A stretch of DNA of 32,720 nucleotides, taken from assembly GCF_002220365.1 (NCBI RefSeq), contig NZ_MTHB01000178.1:1-32720 (forward strand), in the 5' to 3' direction. Source of the DNA: Caballeronia sordidicola. GTDB taxonomy: Bacteria > Pseudomonadota > Gammaproteobacteria > Burkholderiales > Burkholderiaceae. The position numbers were made by a program, and so were the translations under genes. Numbering within the stretch: the first letter of the stretch is position 1; every line of letters starts with the position of its first letter. Shown here piece by piece: positions 22,124 through 30,515 of this stretch. The notes beneath the pieces were generated by a model. That model was not told the DNA's origin and ran no database searches. It was given only the letters and a program-made list of their open reading frames with translations.

Positions 22124-22993
22124 ATGAAAAATCTGCCGGACCATGCGTCTCGAACGCTTTCAAACCCACTCTACGATTTTGTCGAACGGCATCCGCGGCT
22201 GTTCGTTTTGTCTGGCGCGGGAATTAGTACGGAATCCGGAATACCTTGCTACCGGGACATCGAGGGACAGCGTACCGGTCGAGCGCCTATTCTGCTGAAA
22301 GACTTCATGGGCTCGGAGTTTGCGCGCAAACGCTATTGGGCGCGCAGCATGATCGGCTGGCCATTGGTCGCGGGCGCCGCACCGAATGCCGCGCATCTCG
22401 CGGTTGCCCGGCTTGAGCGCCTGGGCCTGTTCGAAAGGCTTGTCACGCAAAACGTCGATGGACTGCATACGAGCGCGGGCAATACGGACGTGATCGAATT
22501 GCACGGCAACATTGGTCGGGTGCGGTGCATGCAATGCGGCGACGAGACCTCGCGCGCGGCGCTCCAGCCGCGACTTATCGCCGATAACCCGAGCTTCGTT
22601 GGCTTGGCTGCGTTGCCGGTGGCGGACGGCGACGCGCAACTCGAAGGCTATGATTTCGAGTCCTTCCACGCACCGTCCTGTACGCGCTGCGGCGGCCTGC
22701 TCAAGCCTGACGTGGTTTTTTTCGGCGAAGGCGTGCCGCGGACTCGCGTGGACGCGGCGGCTGCCGCGCTCGAGCAGGCGGATGCCATGCTCGTGCTCGG
22801 TTCGTCGCTGATGGTGTATTCAGGTTTTCGCTTTTGCGAGTGGGCCGCGCGCGCCGGCAAGCCGATCGCGGCGGTCAATCTTGGAAAGACGCGCGCCGAC
22901 GCGTTATTGCAACTGAAGGTCGAAGCACCGTGCGGGCCGACGCTCGACGCGCTGGCGAGCGAACTCGACCAGCAACTGGATCGAAGCGCTTAA
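22124..22993 (+). CDS. NAD-dependent protein deacylase, Sir2 family (class II-like)
   Basis: A 289-residue sirtuin that removes acyl groups from lysines using NAD+. NAD-binding motif GAGISTESGIPCYRD (31-45), TQNVDGLH (108-115), catalytic H127 in ELHGNIG, a zinc site of C135, C138, C186 and C189, PDVVFFGEGVP and VLGSSLMVYS. The pattern resembles SIRT4-like class II enzymes. The ATG at 22124 gives the usual length but has only GCGAAG ahead. The frame stays open upstream to 21938, and an ATG at 21956 would add 56 residues including a 9-bp-repeat-encoded Asp/Pro run. It is convergent with the RIO kinase, sharing stop bases. Confidence 0.92.
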   Translation: MKNLPDHASRTLSNPLYDFVERHPRLFVLSGAGISTESGIPCYRDIEGQRTGRAPILLKDFMGSEFARKRYWARSMIGWPLVAGAAPNAAHLAVARLERLGLFERLVTQNVDGLHTSAGNTDVIELHGNIGRVRCMQCGDETSRAALQPRLIADNPSFVGLAALPVADGDAQLEGYDFESFHAPSCTRCGGLLKPDVVFFGEGVPRTRVDAAAAALEQADAMLVLGSSLMVYSGFRFCEWAARAGKPIAAVNLGKTRADALLQLKVEAPCGPTLDALASELDQQLDRSA

Positions 22994-23841
22994 GGGGCGA
23001 GTCCCTGCTCGCGCCTCACTCGCGCATCTTCTTCAAGCCGGATATCTTCAATTTCCTGCATCACGGCTTCGAGATCCACCGGGGTGGTGTCTACTTCCAC
23101 GTGACCCGTGAGCTTGGTATCGACGGTAAGCAAACCCGCTTCGTACAACGCCCACATCTCTTTGGCGTAGCTCGCCTTCAGCAATTCGGGCGCGAACTGG
23201 CCGAAGTAGGTCGCGAGGTTATCGACGTCACGTTGCAGCATGGCCGCCGCTTCGTTATTGCCGGCGGCATCCACGGCCTGTGGCAAGTCGATGATCACCG
23301 GACCGTCGGCGGCCAGCAGGATGTTGTATTCCGACAGGTCGCCGTGAATCATGCCTGCGCACAACATGCGCACGACTTGGCTCAGCAGCAGTTCGTGCAA
23401 TTCGAGCGCGCGCGCGTGGCTCATGTCCACGTCATTCAGACGCGGCGCGACGTCGCCCTGGGCATCTACCACCAGTTCCATCAGCAACACGCCATCTGTG
23501 CAGATGTACGGTTGCGGCACACGCACGCCAGCATTGGCGAGGCGGAACAGTGCGTCGACCTCGGCGTTCTGCCACGCCTCTTCCTGCATCTGGCGGCCGT
23601 AGCGCGTGCCTTTTTCCATCGCGCGCGCTTGCCGGCTGTTTTTCACCGTGCGGCCTTCGCGGTACGAAGCCGCTTGCCGGAAGCTGCGCTGCTTTGCGTC
23701 TTTATAGACCTTTGCGCACCGGGTGGCGTCGCCGCTGCGCACGACATAGACAGTCGCTTCCTTGCCGCTCATCAACTGGCCGATCACTTCGTCGATCAGG
23801 CCTTCTTCCAGCAGTGGCAGCAGCCTTTTTGGCGTTTTCAT
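22990..23841 (-). CDS. RIO-type serine/threonine protein kinase
   Basis: A 283-residue atypical kinase of the RIO1-like bacterial group. A short N-terminal helical region precedes the nucleotide loop SGKEATVYVV (25-34), the ATP-anchoring lysine is K44 in CAKVYK, the catalytic loop is HGDLSEYNIL (H166-L175, with D168), and the metal-binding aspartate is D185 in VIIDLPQAVD. The activation segment is absent, as is normal for RIO kinases. The C-terminal 70 residues are acidic and helical (EAVMQEIEDIRLEEDARVRRE). The cellular substrate is unknown in bacteria. The ATG at 23841 has no strong ribosome site. The stop overlaps that of the convergent sirtuin by 4 bp. Confidence 0.92.
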   Translation of the reverse strand: MKTPKRLLPLLEEGLIDEVIGQLMSGKEATVYVVRSGDATRCAKVYKDAKQRSFRQAASYREGRTVKNSRQARAMEKGTRYGRQMQEEAWQNAEVDALFRLANAGVRVPQPYICTDGVLLMELVVDAQGDVAPRLNDVDMSHARALELHELLLSQVVRMLCAGMIHGDLSEYNILLAADGPVIIDLPQAVDAAGNNEAAAMLQRDVDNLATYFGQFAPELLKASYAKEMWALYEAGLLTVDTKLTGHVEVDTTPVDLEAVMQEIEDIRLEEDARVRREQGLAP

Positions 23842-24765
23842 ACGGCCACCGCATAGGGGAGGACTTCGCGGAAGCCGCGAAGGGGGTGGCAGGCGGGGAG
23901 GCAGGAAATTGGAATCATGGCGGATTATAAAGGCAACGCGGATTTGCCCGGGCAGAAGCGGTTGTGTGCGCTCGGGCCGGGCCGGTTTCCGTCGGCTCAG
24001 TCAAGGAGGTAACGTTGCGCTAAACGTCCCGTGCGGTATTCCGTTCCGCGTTGCCTTTCTTCTTGCCGTCGCCAGGCCGATGGCATGAATCAACTACGCT
24101 GGCTTTACAAACAAAGGTAGCGCACGTCTTTCAAGCTCTTCCAACCTACTCAAGCCTCATTCGGCCATCGAGCGCTCCATCGAATGCCCCGTTCGCAGGC
24201 TAAACACGTCTCAGCTTAGGAATTAAAAGCGGATTTCAAACCGCTTTTCCTTGCGGATTTTCTATTCCATCGTACGAATAGACGTGCTGGATTGCACCCA
24301 GCCGATTCCGCCATCACATGCCCTCTGCGCCACACCAGCTCAACCTGAAGCTCGACTCTAGTCCAGATGAAAATGCTTCCATTTTGATACGTGCCTCCCA
24401 AGCAGTCATTTTATATTTGTCTAATCAATCCCTCATTACATCGATATTTATCCCAATACAACCCTTTCACAAGCTTTTGCGGCTTCTATTTAATCAGACA
24501 ATATTCGTAATTACCGATTAATAATCAGTTGTTACAACGTGTTACGTCTTTTTTACTGTCTCAAAACGTTTCGTTTGTGTAACATCATTTTCGCAAGTAG
24601 GCAGAACATTCGTACTTTTTTAGTCGCGGCGTTTTGGCGGATTTAGCCAGCGACGACCCTGCCAGCCCTTCCTCCTGATTTAACCGTTGCCGAGTTCCTC
24701 CAGGGCGCTTGGGGGAGAAGGTGCGCCCGGTTCAGGTCCATCGCTACGATCAGGCAGCCATTCAA
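23842..24765. other. Long intergenic region with AT-rich island
   Basis: 924 bp without a supportable gene. The first 380 bp have normal GC content. From about 24220 to 24640 the sequence becomes markedly AT-rich, with many TTTAAT/TAATAA-like tracts, before returning to GC-rich at the next gene. Small open frames (24216-24401 minus, 24318-24521 plus) have no ribosome sites and atypical composition. The AT-rich part probably serves as a promoter or silencer-binding region for the downstream lipoprotein gene; this is inference. Confidence 0.6.
24225..24248. terminator. Possible bidirectional terminator hairpin
   Basis: AAAAGCGG (24225-24232) pairs with CCGCTTTT (24241-24248) around an 8-base loop, with the A and T runs inside the stem. 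It lies at the left border of the AT-rich island. No known transcript ends here, so function is uncertain. Confidence 0.4.
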
Positions 24766-26781
24766 ATGAAAAAGCACCCATTACTCAGTTATTCAATATA
24801 TTCAGTTGTGCTAGCGTTGGCGGCATGCGGCGGTGGAGGGTCCGGCGACCCCGCCAGCTCCAGTTCGACCGCAGCGACTAGCAGCTCCTCCAATGGATCC
24901 AGCGGGACTGCCGGTACCACTTCGGGAACGACGGCAAGCACCGCCGCGGGCACCGCGGGCTCAACCGGGGCCGCAGGCCCCGCTGCTGTTGTTTCACCTT
25001 CCGCGGTCGCGAGCGCCGCGTTGCGCATGACATGCGCAACGCCGGCCACCGCCGCTGGTTCGTCGTCAAGCGGCGTCATTACAGCCGACACGCCAAGCAC
25101 CGACGGTACGCGCATGTTTGCCTCGGGCAGCACGTTCCCGATCGCGATTACCGCCAGCCCGCCGACCGCCGACACGCTCGCGTGGTCCGTCGCTGACAGC
25201 CTCGGCAACACAGTAGCCAGCGGTAGTTTCCCCGCGCCGGCCGGCTCCAGCACCACGACGCTCAGTTGCACGTCGACGCTCGCCGGTTACTTCGCGGTAT
25301 CGGCAACGCTCGCCAAAGCCGGCGGCACCGTCCAGACGGCCGGCACGCGCCCGACCGGAATGGCAACCTTTGGCGTGCTGCCCAATGTGACAGGCAGCCT
25401 GCCCGCGCCGACCTATGCGCACCAGGAGCAGCATCGATTCGGCATGCAGGGGTTCAACGGCTGGACCGGAATGCTCAATGCCCTGGGTATTACGTCGACC
25501 ATCGACGACCGCGAACTGTCGGCCACGGAGCCGAACGGTCCGAACACCTGGACACCCACAGCCACGCCAACCGACACCGGCTATTCGTCGGGCCAGATCA
25601 TGCGCCTCGTTCGGCTCGACGGGATTCCTGCATGGGACAGTTCGACCGGCGCCTTCACCGACAGCTCCTACCTGCCCACCAACCAGGCGGGGTACCAGAC
25701 GTATATGAGTCTTGTCGGGACTGAAACCGAACAGATGCGGCAGAAATACCTGCCCGCCATGGCAAAAAATTACTACCAGGTGACCTGGGAGCCGAACCAG
25801 TTCTGGCTGGATACGAACGCAAATTTCGTACAGCTATACAAGCTGGTTTATACGGGCCTCCACGCAACTGATCCGAATGCCGTGGTCATGGGTCCCGCCG
25901 ACGCGTTTCCGGCGCTCACCACGCAGCGCCTGCAAACCATGGCGCCGCTGGGTCTGGCCCAGTATCTGGACGGCATCGCAACGCATGGTTATTACGATGC
26001 AGGGACGTCGCCGTCGCATCCGCCCGAGCGTCTTGCGACTGACCCGAGTGCCGCCAACGCCGCGAACGCGCTGATGAACGAGATGCGCGGCCTGCGCCAG
26101 GAAATGCAGAAGGACTATAAGCCGGGCATGAAGCTGTTCGTGACGGAAACGGGGATCAGCTACGACCTCGGTACGTCTTACGGTCCCAATTATCCGACCT
26201 CGAATGTCCTGTTCGCGCAGGGCGCGGTGGTGGCGCGCACGCACATCATCATGCTGGGCGAAGGAGCCGACCAGACCTACGTGTTCTACGGTGCGGACTA
26301 TCCGGCCGAACCGGGTTACGGCACTTTCTTCGACCTGGCTGACCCGCAGGGTGCGTACGGCGCGACGAACGTGAGTCCGAAGCCGGCAGCGCTGGCGATT
26401 GCGGCAATGACGCGTGTGCTTGACGGCACGACCACGCTCGGGCCGGTGAACGGCACGCCGTCGGGTGTCTATGCCTATGGATTCCAGCAGCGCGGCACGG
26501 GTATTCCGATCACCGCGCTGTGGACCCACAACAACGCGGTATGGAGCGCGAATTCCGGCTTCAGCCAGACCTATACCGTGAGCTATAACCTGAGCGTCGA
26601 CGCGGCGGGAACGAGCGGTACGGTGAAGGTGCTGGACTGGATGGGCAACGCGACGACGGTGGCTTACAGTAACGGCGTGGTCACGCTGAACCTGACTGAG
26701 ATGCCGATGTACGTGGTGTCGAAGAATGCGAGTGTTGCGCAATCGAACTCGACGGTGCCGTTGGGATATCTGGGTACCTGA
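24766..26781 (+). CDS. Lipoprotein with glycoside hydrolase-like barrel
   Basis: A 671-residue exported protein. Lipobox ALAAC gives Cys21 after a hydrophobic segment, followed by a Gly/Ser/Thr-rich linker of about 70 residues (ASSSSTAATSSSSNGSSGTA) and a beta-sandwich-like part (about 75-200). From about 210 a TIM-barrel-like region has QVTWEPNQFW with E342 and KLFVTETGISYD with E461, placed as the acid/base and nucleophile of clan GH-A glycosidases. The C-terminal 90 residues look like a beta domain (TVSYNLSVDAAGTSGTVKVL). It probably acts on a polysaccharide at the outer membrane; I cannot name the family. The frame opens at 24709, but the ATG at 24766 begins the signal sequence. The ribosome site is weak. 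Preceded by an AT-rich island, followed by a strong terminator. Confidence 0.75.
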   Translation: MKKHPLLSYSIYSVVLALAACGGGGSGDPASSSSTAATSSSSNGSSGTAGTTSGTTASTAAGTAGSTGAAGPAAVVSPSAVASAALRMTCATPATAAGSSSSGVITADTPSTDGTRMFASGSTFPIAITASPPTADTLAWSVADSLGNTVASGSFPAPAGSSTTTLSCTSTLAGYFAVSATLAKAGGTVQTAGTRPTGMATFGVLPNVTGSLPAPTYAHQEQHRFGMQGFNGWTGMLNALGITSTIDDRELSATEPNGPNTWTPTATPTDTGYSSGQIMRLVRLDGIPAWDSSTGAFTDSSYLPTNQAGYQTYMSLVGTETEQMRQKYLPAMAKNYYQVTWEPNQFWLDTNANFVQLYKLVYTGLHATDPNAVVMGPADAFPALTTQRLQTMAPLGLAQYLDGIATHGYYDAGTSPSHPPERLATDPSAANAANALMNEMRGLRQEMQKDYKPGMKLFVTETGISYDLGTSYGPNYPTSNVLFAQGAVVARTHIIMLGEGADQTYVFYGADYPAEPGYGTFFDLADPQGAYGATNVSPKPAALAIAAMTRVLDGTTTLGPVNGTPSGVYAYGFQQRGTGIPITALWTHNNAVWSANSGFSQTYTVSYNLSVDAAGTSGTVKVLDWMGNATTVAYSNGVVTLNLTEMPMYVVSKNASVAQSNSTVPLGYLGT

Positions 26782-26824
26782 AGTGGGTACCTGAGCTGGA
26801 TACCAGAAGTTTGGTTGTGTGCTG

Positions 26825-26870
26825 AATGAAAAACGCTGCTGCGAGCTTACTCGCAGCAGCGTTTTTCATT
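26825..26870. terminator. Bidirectional terminator, 21-bp perfect stem
   Basis: Arms 26825-26845 and 26850-26870 are perfect reverse complements over 21 bp with a CTTA loop. The GC core CGCTGCTGCGAG is flanked by an A run on one side and a T run on the other, so it can end transcription from both directions. It sits between the convergent glycosidase-like lipoprotein and phospholipase C genes. Confidence 0.92.
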
Positions 26871-26883
26871 GATACTGCCGGTT

Positions 26884-28989
26884 TCAGCTTCCGAGTGCCG
26901 GGTCAGACATGCTGCTCTTGCCCGTTTCCACGTGTCCTGCAAGACGCCGCACGAAGGTGGTGTCCGAGGCAATGGTGACGCTCAGGTCGTACCAGCCATA
27001 CGACGCGCGCAGGTCCAGATAAAGACTTTCGGTGTCCCCGCCACGCACTTGGCGCGTGATGACCGTGCCGGGCGTGTAGGCGTTCGCTACGCTGAACTGG
27101 CAACTCGTCGTGCCCAGGTTCTTCAGGCGCAATTGCAGGTTGCCGTTGGCGACGTCGTAGCCCTCGGCGACTTCCGGCAGCGCCTGCTTGTCATTCCACC
27201 AGTGCTGCTGGACCGCCGTGCCGGCGAAGCGGCGCAGGAAGCCGTTCGGACCGTACACGATAAAGTCGTAGGTATTGGCAGCGGTCAACGGGAATTGATC
27301 CTGCAGCCGTTTGCCGGCTTCGACGGTATAACAGCTTGGCGCGGTCTGGCTGTTGGCCGTATACGCGAGGAAAGTCGCACCGGCATCGCCCGAGTTGATG
27401 AAGTCGAGGGTGACGCCTTTGCCCGTATTCGTGTGGGCGTGAACAAAGAACTCGTAGGGTAACGCGCGGGCGGGACGCACGCCGGGCTCCTGTTTCGGGA
27501 CGGCCTGAACCGCGGGCGGCACCGGAACATAATCAGGATGACGAATCTTTTGCGTCGGGGCATAACCGCTTGTGTCCGGCAAGGTCGGAAACGCGGCGTT
27601 CGGGTTCTTGAAATTGAACGCGGATGTCAGGTCGCCGCAGATCGCCCGGCGCCACGGCGTGATGTTCGATTCGGTAACCTTTGCGCCCGAACCAAAACGC
27701 TTTTCGATAAATTGAATCACCGAGGTATGGTCGAACAGTTCCGAGCACACGTAACCGCCTTTCGACCAGGGCGAGACCACCAGCATCGGCACCCGTGTTC
27801 CAAGGCCGTAGGGACCCGCCTGGTAGCTGCTGCTGCCCGGGAAGATCTCATTGACCGTGCTGACCGTGGATTTGCCGTTAGCGGCGGAAGAGGGCGGGAA
27901 CGGCGGCACGACGTGATCGAAGAAACCGTCGTTTTCGTCGTAGTTGATCAGCAGCACCGTCTTGCTCCACACCGCCGGATTCGAGGTCAGGATCTGCAGC
28001 ACCTGGTCGACGTACCACGCGCCATAGTTAGCCGGCCAGTTCGGGTGCTCGGAGAACGCTTCAGGCGCGACGATCCATGAGACCTGCGGCAGTGCGTTGT
28101 TCTGCACGTCGCGCTTGAGGATGTCGAAATACCCGTCGCCGGCTGCCGCGTTCGTGCCGGTACGCGCCTTGTCATACAGCGGGTTGCCGGGCTGCGCATT
28201 GCGATACTGATTCAGGTAGAGCAGGGCGTTGTCGCCGTAGTTGCCGATGTACGCGTCGTTGGTCCAGCCCCACGAGCCGTTTGCGTCGAGCCCGGTGCCG
28301 ATGTCCTGATAGATTTTCCACGAGATATTCGCGCTCTCGAGCACTTCCGGATACGACGACCAGCTATAACCGAGTTCGGCATTGTCGATCACCGGGCCAC
28401 CGCCGGTGCCGTCGTTGCCCACCCAGCCAGTCCACATGTAATAGCGGTTCGGGTCCGTCGATGAGTTGATCGAGCAATGGTAAGCGTCGCAAATGGTGAA
28501 GGCGTCGGCCAGTTGATAGTGGAACGGAATGTCCTGGCGGGTGAGATATGCCATCGTGGTCGTGCCTTTGTATGGCACCCACTGATCGTAACGGCCCTGG
28601 TCGTAAGCGCCTTTGCCTGAGGTCCAGTCGTGCGGCAGATCCTGGATGAACTGGTTGCCGAGATCGGGCGCGCTGGGGCGGAACGGCAATACTTCGCCGA
28701 GTCCCGCAGCAATGGGCTGGTTGAACACGGACTGACCATTCGGAAGCTGCACGGCGCGGGTATCGCCGAAACCGCGCACGCCCTGAAGCGTGCCGAAGTA
28801 ATGATCGAAGGAGCGGTTTTCCTGCATCAGCACGACGATATGTTCGACGTCCTTGATGCTGCCGTGCTGGTTATTCGCGGGTATGGCGAGTGCATTGCGG
28901 ATGCCAGCCGGCACGATACCGAGTGCGGTGGCGGAACCGGCTGCCTGTGCGGCAGCCCTGAGAAAGTCACGTCGGCTTTTCAAGTTCAT
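26884..28989 (-). CDS. Phospholipase C (phosphocholine-specific type), Tat-exported
   Basis: A 701-residue secreted phosphoesterase that cleaves phospholipids such as phosphatidylcholine into diacylglycerol and a phosphorylated head group. The N-terminus has the twin-arginine motif SRRDFLR (5-11) and an Ala-rich core. Catalytic-domain signatures are HIVVLMQENRSFDHYFG (50-66), SEHPNWPANYG (313-323) and YDENDGFFDHV (350-360). The C-terminal 200 residues form the two beta domains usual in this family (PYEFFVHAHTNTGKG and QLRLKNLGTTSCQFSV). Length is typical of Burkholderia/Pseudomonas PlcN/PlcH enzymes; sequence alone does not separate haemolytic from non-haemolytic. Only a weak AGAGA precedes the ATG. 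It lies 65 bp after a small lipoprotein gene and is probably co-transcribed with it. Confidence 0.94.
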   Translation of the reverse strand: MNLKSRRDFLRAAAQAAGSATALGIVPAGIRNALAIPANNQHGSIKDVEHIVVLMQENRSFDHYFGTLQGVRGFGDTRAVQLPNGQSVFNQPIAAGLGEVLPFRPSAPDLGNQFIQDLPHDWTSGKGAYDQGRYDQWVPYKGTTTMAYLTRQDIPFHYQLADAFTICDAYHCSINSSTDPNRYYMWTGWVGNDGTGGGPVIDNAELGYSWSSYPEVLESANISWKIYQDIGTGLDANGSWGWTNDAYIGNYGDNALLYLNQYRNAQPGNPLYDKARTGTNAAAGDGYFDILKRDVQNNALPQVSWIVAPEAFSEHPNWPANYGAWYVDQVLQILTSNPAVWSKTVLLINYDENDGFFDHVVPPFPPSSAANGKSTVSTVNEIFPGSSSYQAGPYGLGTRVPMLVVSPWSKGGYVCSELFDHTSVIQFIEKRFGSGAKVTESNITPWRRAICGDLTSAFNFKNPNAAFPTLPDTSGYAPTQKIRHPDYVPVPPAVQAVPKQEPGVRPARALPYEFFVHAHTNTGKGVTLDFINSGDAGATFLAYTANSQTAPSCYTVEAGKRLQDQFPLTAANTYDFIVYGPNGFLRRFAGTAVQQHWWNDKQALPEVAEGYDVANGNLQLRLKNLGTTSCQFSVANAYTPGTVITRQVRGGDTESLYLDLRASYGWYDLSVTIASDTTFVRRLAGHVETGKSSMSDPALGS

Positions 28990-29054
28990 GGGTCTCTGTC
29001 GGTCGTGGGGGGAAGGCTTGATCGGCTTGCCGACCGCTTTCTTGTCGCTTTGTG

Positions 29055-29375
29055 TTACTCGGCCTCGTGAATAACCGGGGGCAACAAGGGATCGGAAGCG
29101 GCGGCGCTCGGGGGTGCTTGGGTAAGACTGGATGTTGCTGTTGCCGGCTGGGTTTGCTGCAGGGCCCAGCGTTGTATCTCCGACGATCCCGGTAAAGCGG
29201 ATGCATCGGCTTGCTCAATGGAGGAAGACGAAGAAGAGGGTGCTGAAGAAGAGGAAACCGAGGACTGCTCCGGCGTGGATGCCGCGGGTTGATCGTGGTC
29301 ACCGCATGCGGCGAGCATCGTGCACACGAGCACGGCGCCGCATAGCCAGTGGATACTGAGTAATCTGCTGAGCAC
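29055..29375 (-). CDS. Small Ser-rich lipoprotein
   Basis: A 106-residue protein with a signal sequence and lipobox MLAAC (Cys24). The mature part is low-complexity: PEQSSVSSSSAPSSSSSSIE, then a Gln/Thr/Ala/Pro-rich region ending in HEAE. No domain is recognisable. GAGG lies 7 bp ahead of the GTG start at 29375. Its position just upstream of phospholipase C in the same direction suggests an operon, and a role in secretion, retention or as a helper is conceivable but not supported by sequence. Confidence is for a real gene. Confidence 0.72.
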   Translation of the reverse strand: MLSRLLSIHWLCGAVLVCTMLAACGDHDQPAASTPEQSSVSSSSAPSSSSSSIEQADASALPGSSEIQRWALQQTQPATATSSLTQAPPSAAASDPLLPPVIHEAE

Positions 29376-29500
29376 AAGCGTCCTCTGGACCGTTTGCGTG
29401 ACGGCGCCATGCGCATGCGGATGGCGTCGGGAAAGTGCAAGCCAAGAGGATAGAAATTACACGTGTAGGAATTATTAAATAATCGAAATAATGTTCATAT

Positions 29501-29518
29501 CGTAATTTAAACGTAATT
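29501..29518. promoter_or_regulatory. Direct repeat with 11-bp period, candidate regulator site
   Basis: CGTAATT at 29501-29507 recurs at 29512-29518. Direct repeats of one helical turn are bound by OmpR/PhoB-type regulators; phospholipase C genes are often phosphate-controlled, but this sequence is not the CTGTCAT Pho box. It lies about 130 bp upstream of the small lipoprotein gene. Confidence 0.3.
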
Positions 29519-29779
29519 AATGTGTTTGATTGCAGTAGGGATTATTGAACAATAGAGAGATGGGTTAAGTCGTCGGAAAAGGGGATCAGCCAATCGTCGT
29601 GAGACTGCCTAATGTTTGTCCATGCCGCCGCCCCGAAAAGCGCACGGTTGTGAAAAATTCGTTAAAGCTTACGATTTACATGCCGTAAAGATATGGGCAG
29701 AGGCAGCTGATCGACTGTCACTGGCTGTCATCCGAAGTCCCGCAACGGCGACTCCTGCGTGCTCGACGAGGAACGCCGG

Positions 29780-29809
29780 CCGGACCATAACAACATTGTT
29801 GCGGTCCGG
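29780..29809. promoter_or_regulatory. Imperfect 30-bp palindrome, candidate operator
   Basis: Outer arms CCGGACC (29780-29786) and GGTCCGG (29803-29809) and inner arms AACAA and TTGTT share one centre; only two of the 14 pairs fail. There is no T run, so it is not a standard terminator. It lies 60 bp upstream of the unknown gene at 29870, where an operator or structured leader would be expected. Confidence 0.5.
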
Positions 29810-29869
29810 TCGCGCCAGAGTTGGTAATCCAAAACGCATCTGGCAGACCGGACGACACAGGAGAACACG

Positions 29870-30307
29870 ATGTTCACCGATACGGCGCAGCGGGTCTTGC
29901 AACTCAGCGACTACGCGGTGCGCCTTGCCGCCGCGCGTGACCGGAGCTATACGCTCGCACGTGACGTCGAGAAGTCGCAAGCCACGCTGAACGAGGTGGC
30001 CCACGATCCCGCAAGCGATGCCGCCCTTTGCCGCTATGCGGCCGACGCCCTTGAATCCTTGTGCGAGAACCTGGTGCGGCTGTGCGCGCTGACCGACCAG
30101 GCATCGGCGAACGCCGAAGCCCTCGCGGCCTTGCCCCTGAAATTTTTCTCCGATAACGCAGGCGCGGCTGAAGACCTCGAAGCCGCGGTCCTGTCGCTGG
30201 CCGAGGCAACGTCGACCGCTGAAACACAGCTTGCCGAGCTTGCGCAAGTCGTGGGGGAGGCGTGCGGCGCCGTCAATGAAATGCGGCGGCCCGCGCAAAT
30301 CGGGTAA
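29870..30307 (+). CDS. Hypothetical helical protein
   Basis: A 145-residue, Ala/Glu/Leu-rich protein that I do not recognise. It appears almost wholly alpha-helical with heptad-like stretches (RDRSYTLARDVEKSQATL, AVLSLAEATSTAETQLAELA). It contains four cysteines (C54, C65, C71, C130) in no known motif. There is no signal peptide or membrane segment, so it is probably cytoplasmic. CAGGAG (29858-29863) is well placed before the ATG, and codon composition fits the genome. A 30-bp palindrome upstream may control it. The FUSC exporter gene follows 208 bp downstream in the same direction. Confidence 0.75.
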   Translation: MFTDTAQRVLQLSDYAVRLAAARDRSYTLARDVEKSQATLNEVAHDPASDAALCRYAADALESLCENLVRLCALTDQASANAEALAALPLKFFSDNAGAAEDLEAAVLSLAEATSTAETQLAELAQVVGEACGAVNEMRRPAQIG

Positions 30308-30439
30308 ACCCCTGTCCGGGAATTTTGACACGGTAATATGCGGGTATACGCGAGGCAGCAACACGCTTCGCGTGCGTCACATGCAGTGCGTTGGTCCGGC
30401 GATCCCGGTCGAATGTTTTGCCTGACGCACTAAACAGGA

Positions 30440-30461
30440 GGGTCCGCCGCGAGGCGGACTC
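30440..30461 (+). other. GC-rich hairpin with GNRA-type tetraloop
   Basis: GTCCGCC (30442-30448) and GGCGGAC (30453-30459) enclose GCGA, with one wobble and one further pair below. No T run follows. It lies in the leader between the helical protein gene and the FUSC gene; possibly a structured RNA leader or mRNA-stabilising element. Confidence 0.4.
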
Positions 30462-30515
30462 GTCGTATCGGAACCGGCCACGAGCCGCTACCGGCACTTG
30501 CCCCGGGTATTACAC

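Larger units (their letters stand above)
29376..29869. other. AT-rich divergent regulatory region
   Basis: 494 bp between the divergent phospholipase operon and the unknown 145-residue gene. It includes an AT-rich core (about 29455-29560) with a 10-bp palindrome TACACGTGTA (29458-29467), the direct repeat CGTAATT at 29501 and 29512 (11-bp period), a TTTAC-N5-GTAAA dyad (29675-29689) and a 30-bp palindrome at 29780-29809. An open frame at 29616-29990 overlaps the following gene and lacks a ribosome site; not accepted. Confidence 0.6.

Noticed and set aside
25834..26742. Minus-strand open frame of 302 codons
   Set aside because: Shadow of the glycosidase-like lipoprotein; Arg/His-rich and no domain.
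29501..29518. Pho box for phospholipase C
   Set aside because: The 11-bp spacing fits, but the repeated heptamer is not CTGTCAT-like, so only a generic regulator site is listed.
29616..29990. Plus-strand open frame of 124 codons
   Set aside because: Overlaps the better supported gene at 29870 in another frame and has no ribosome site.
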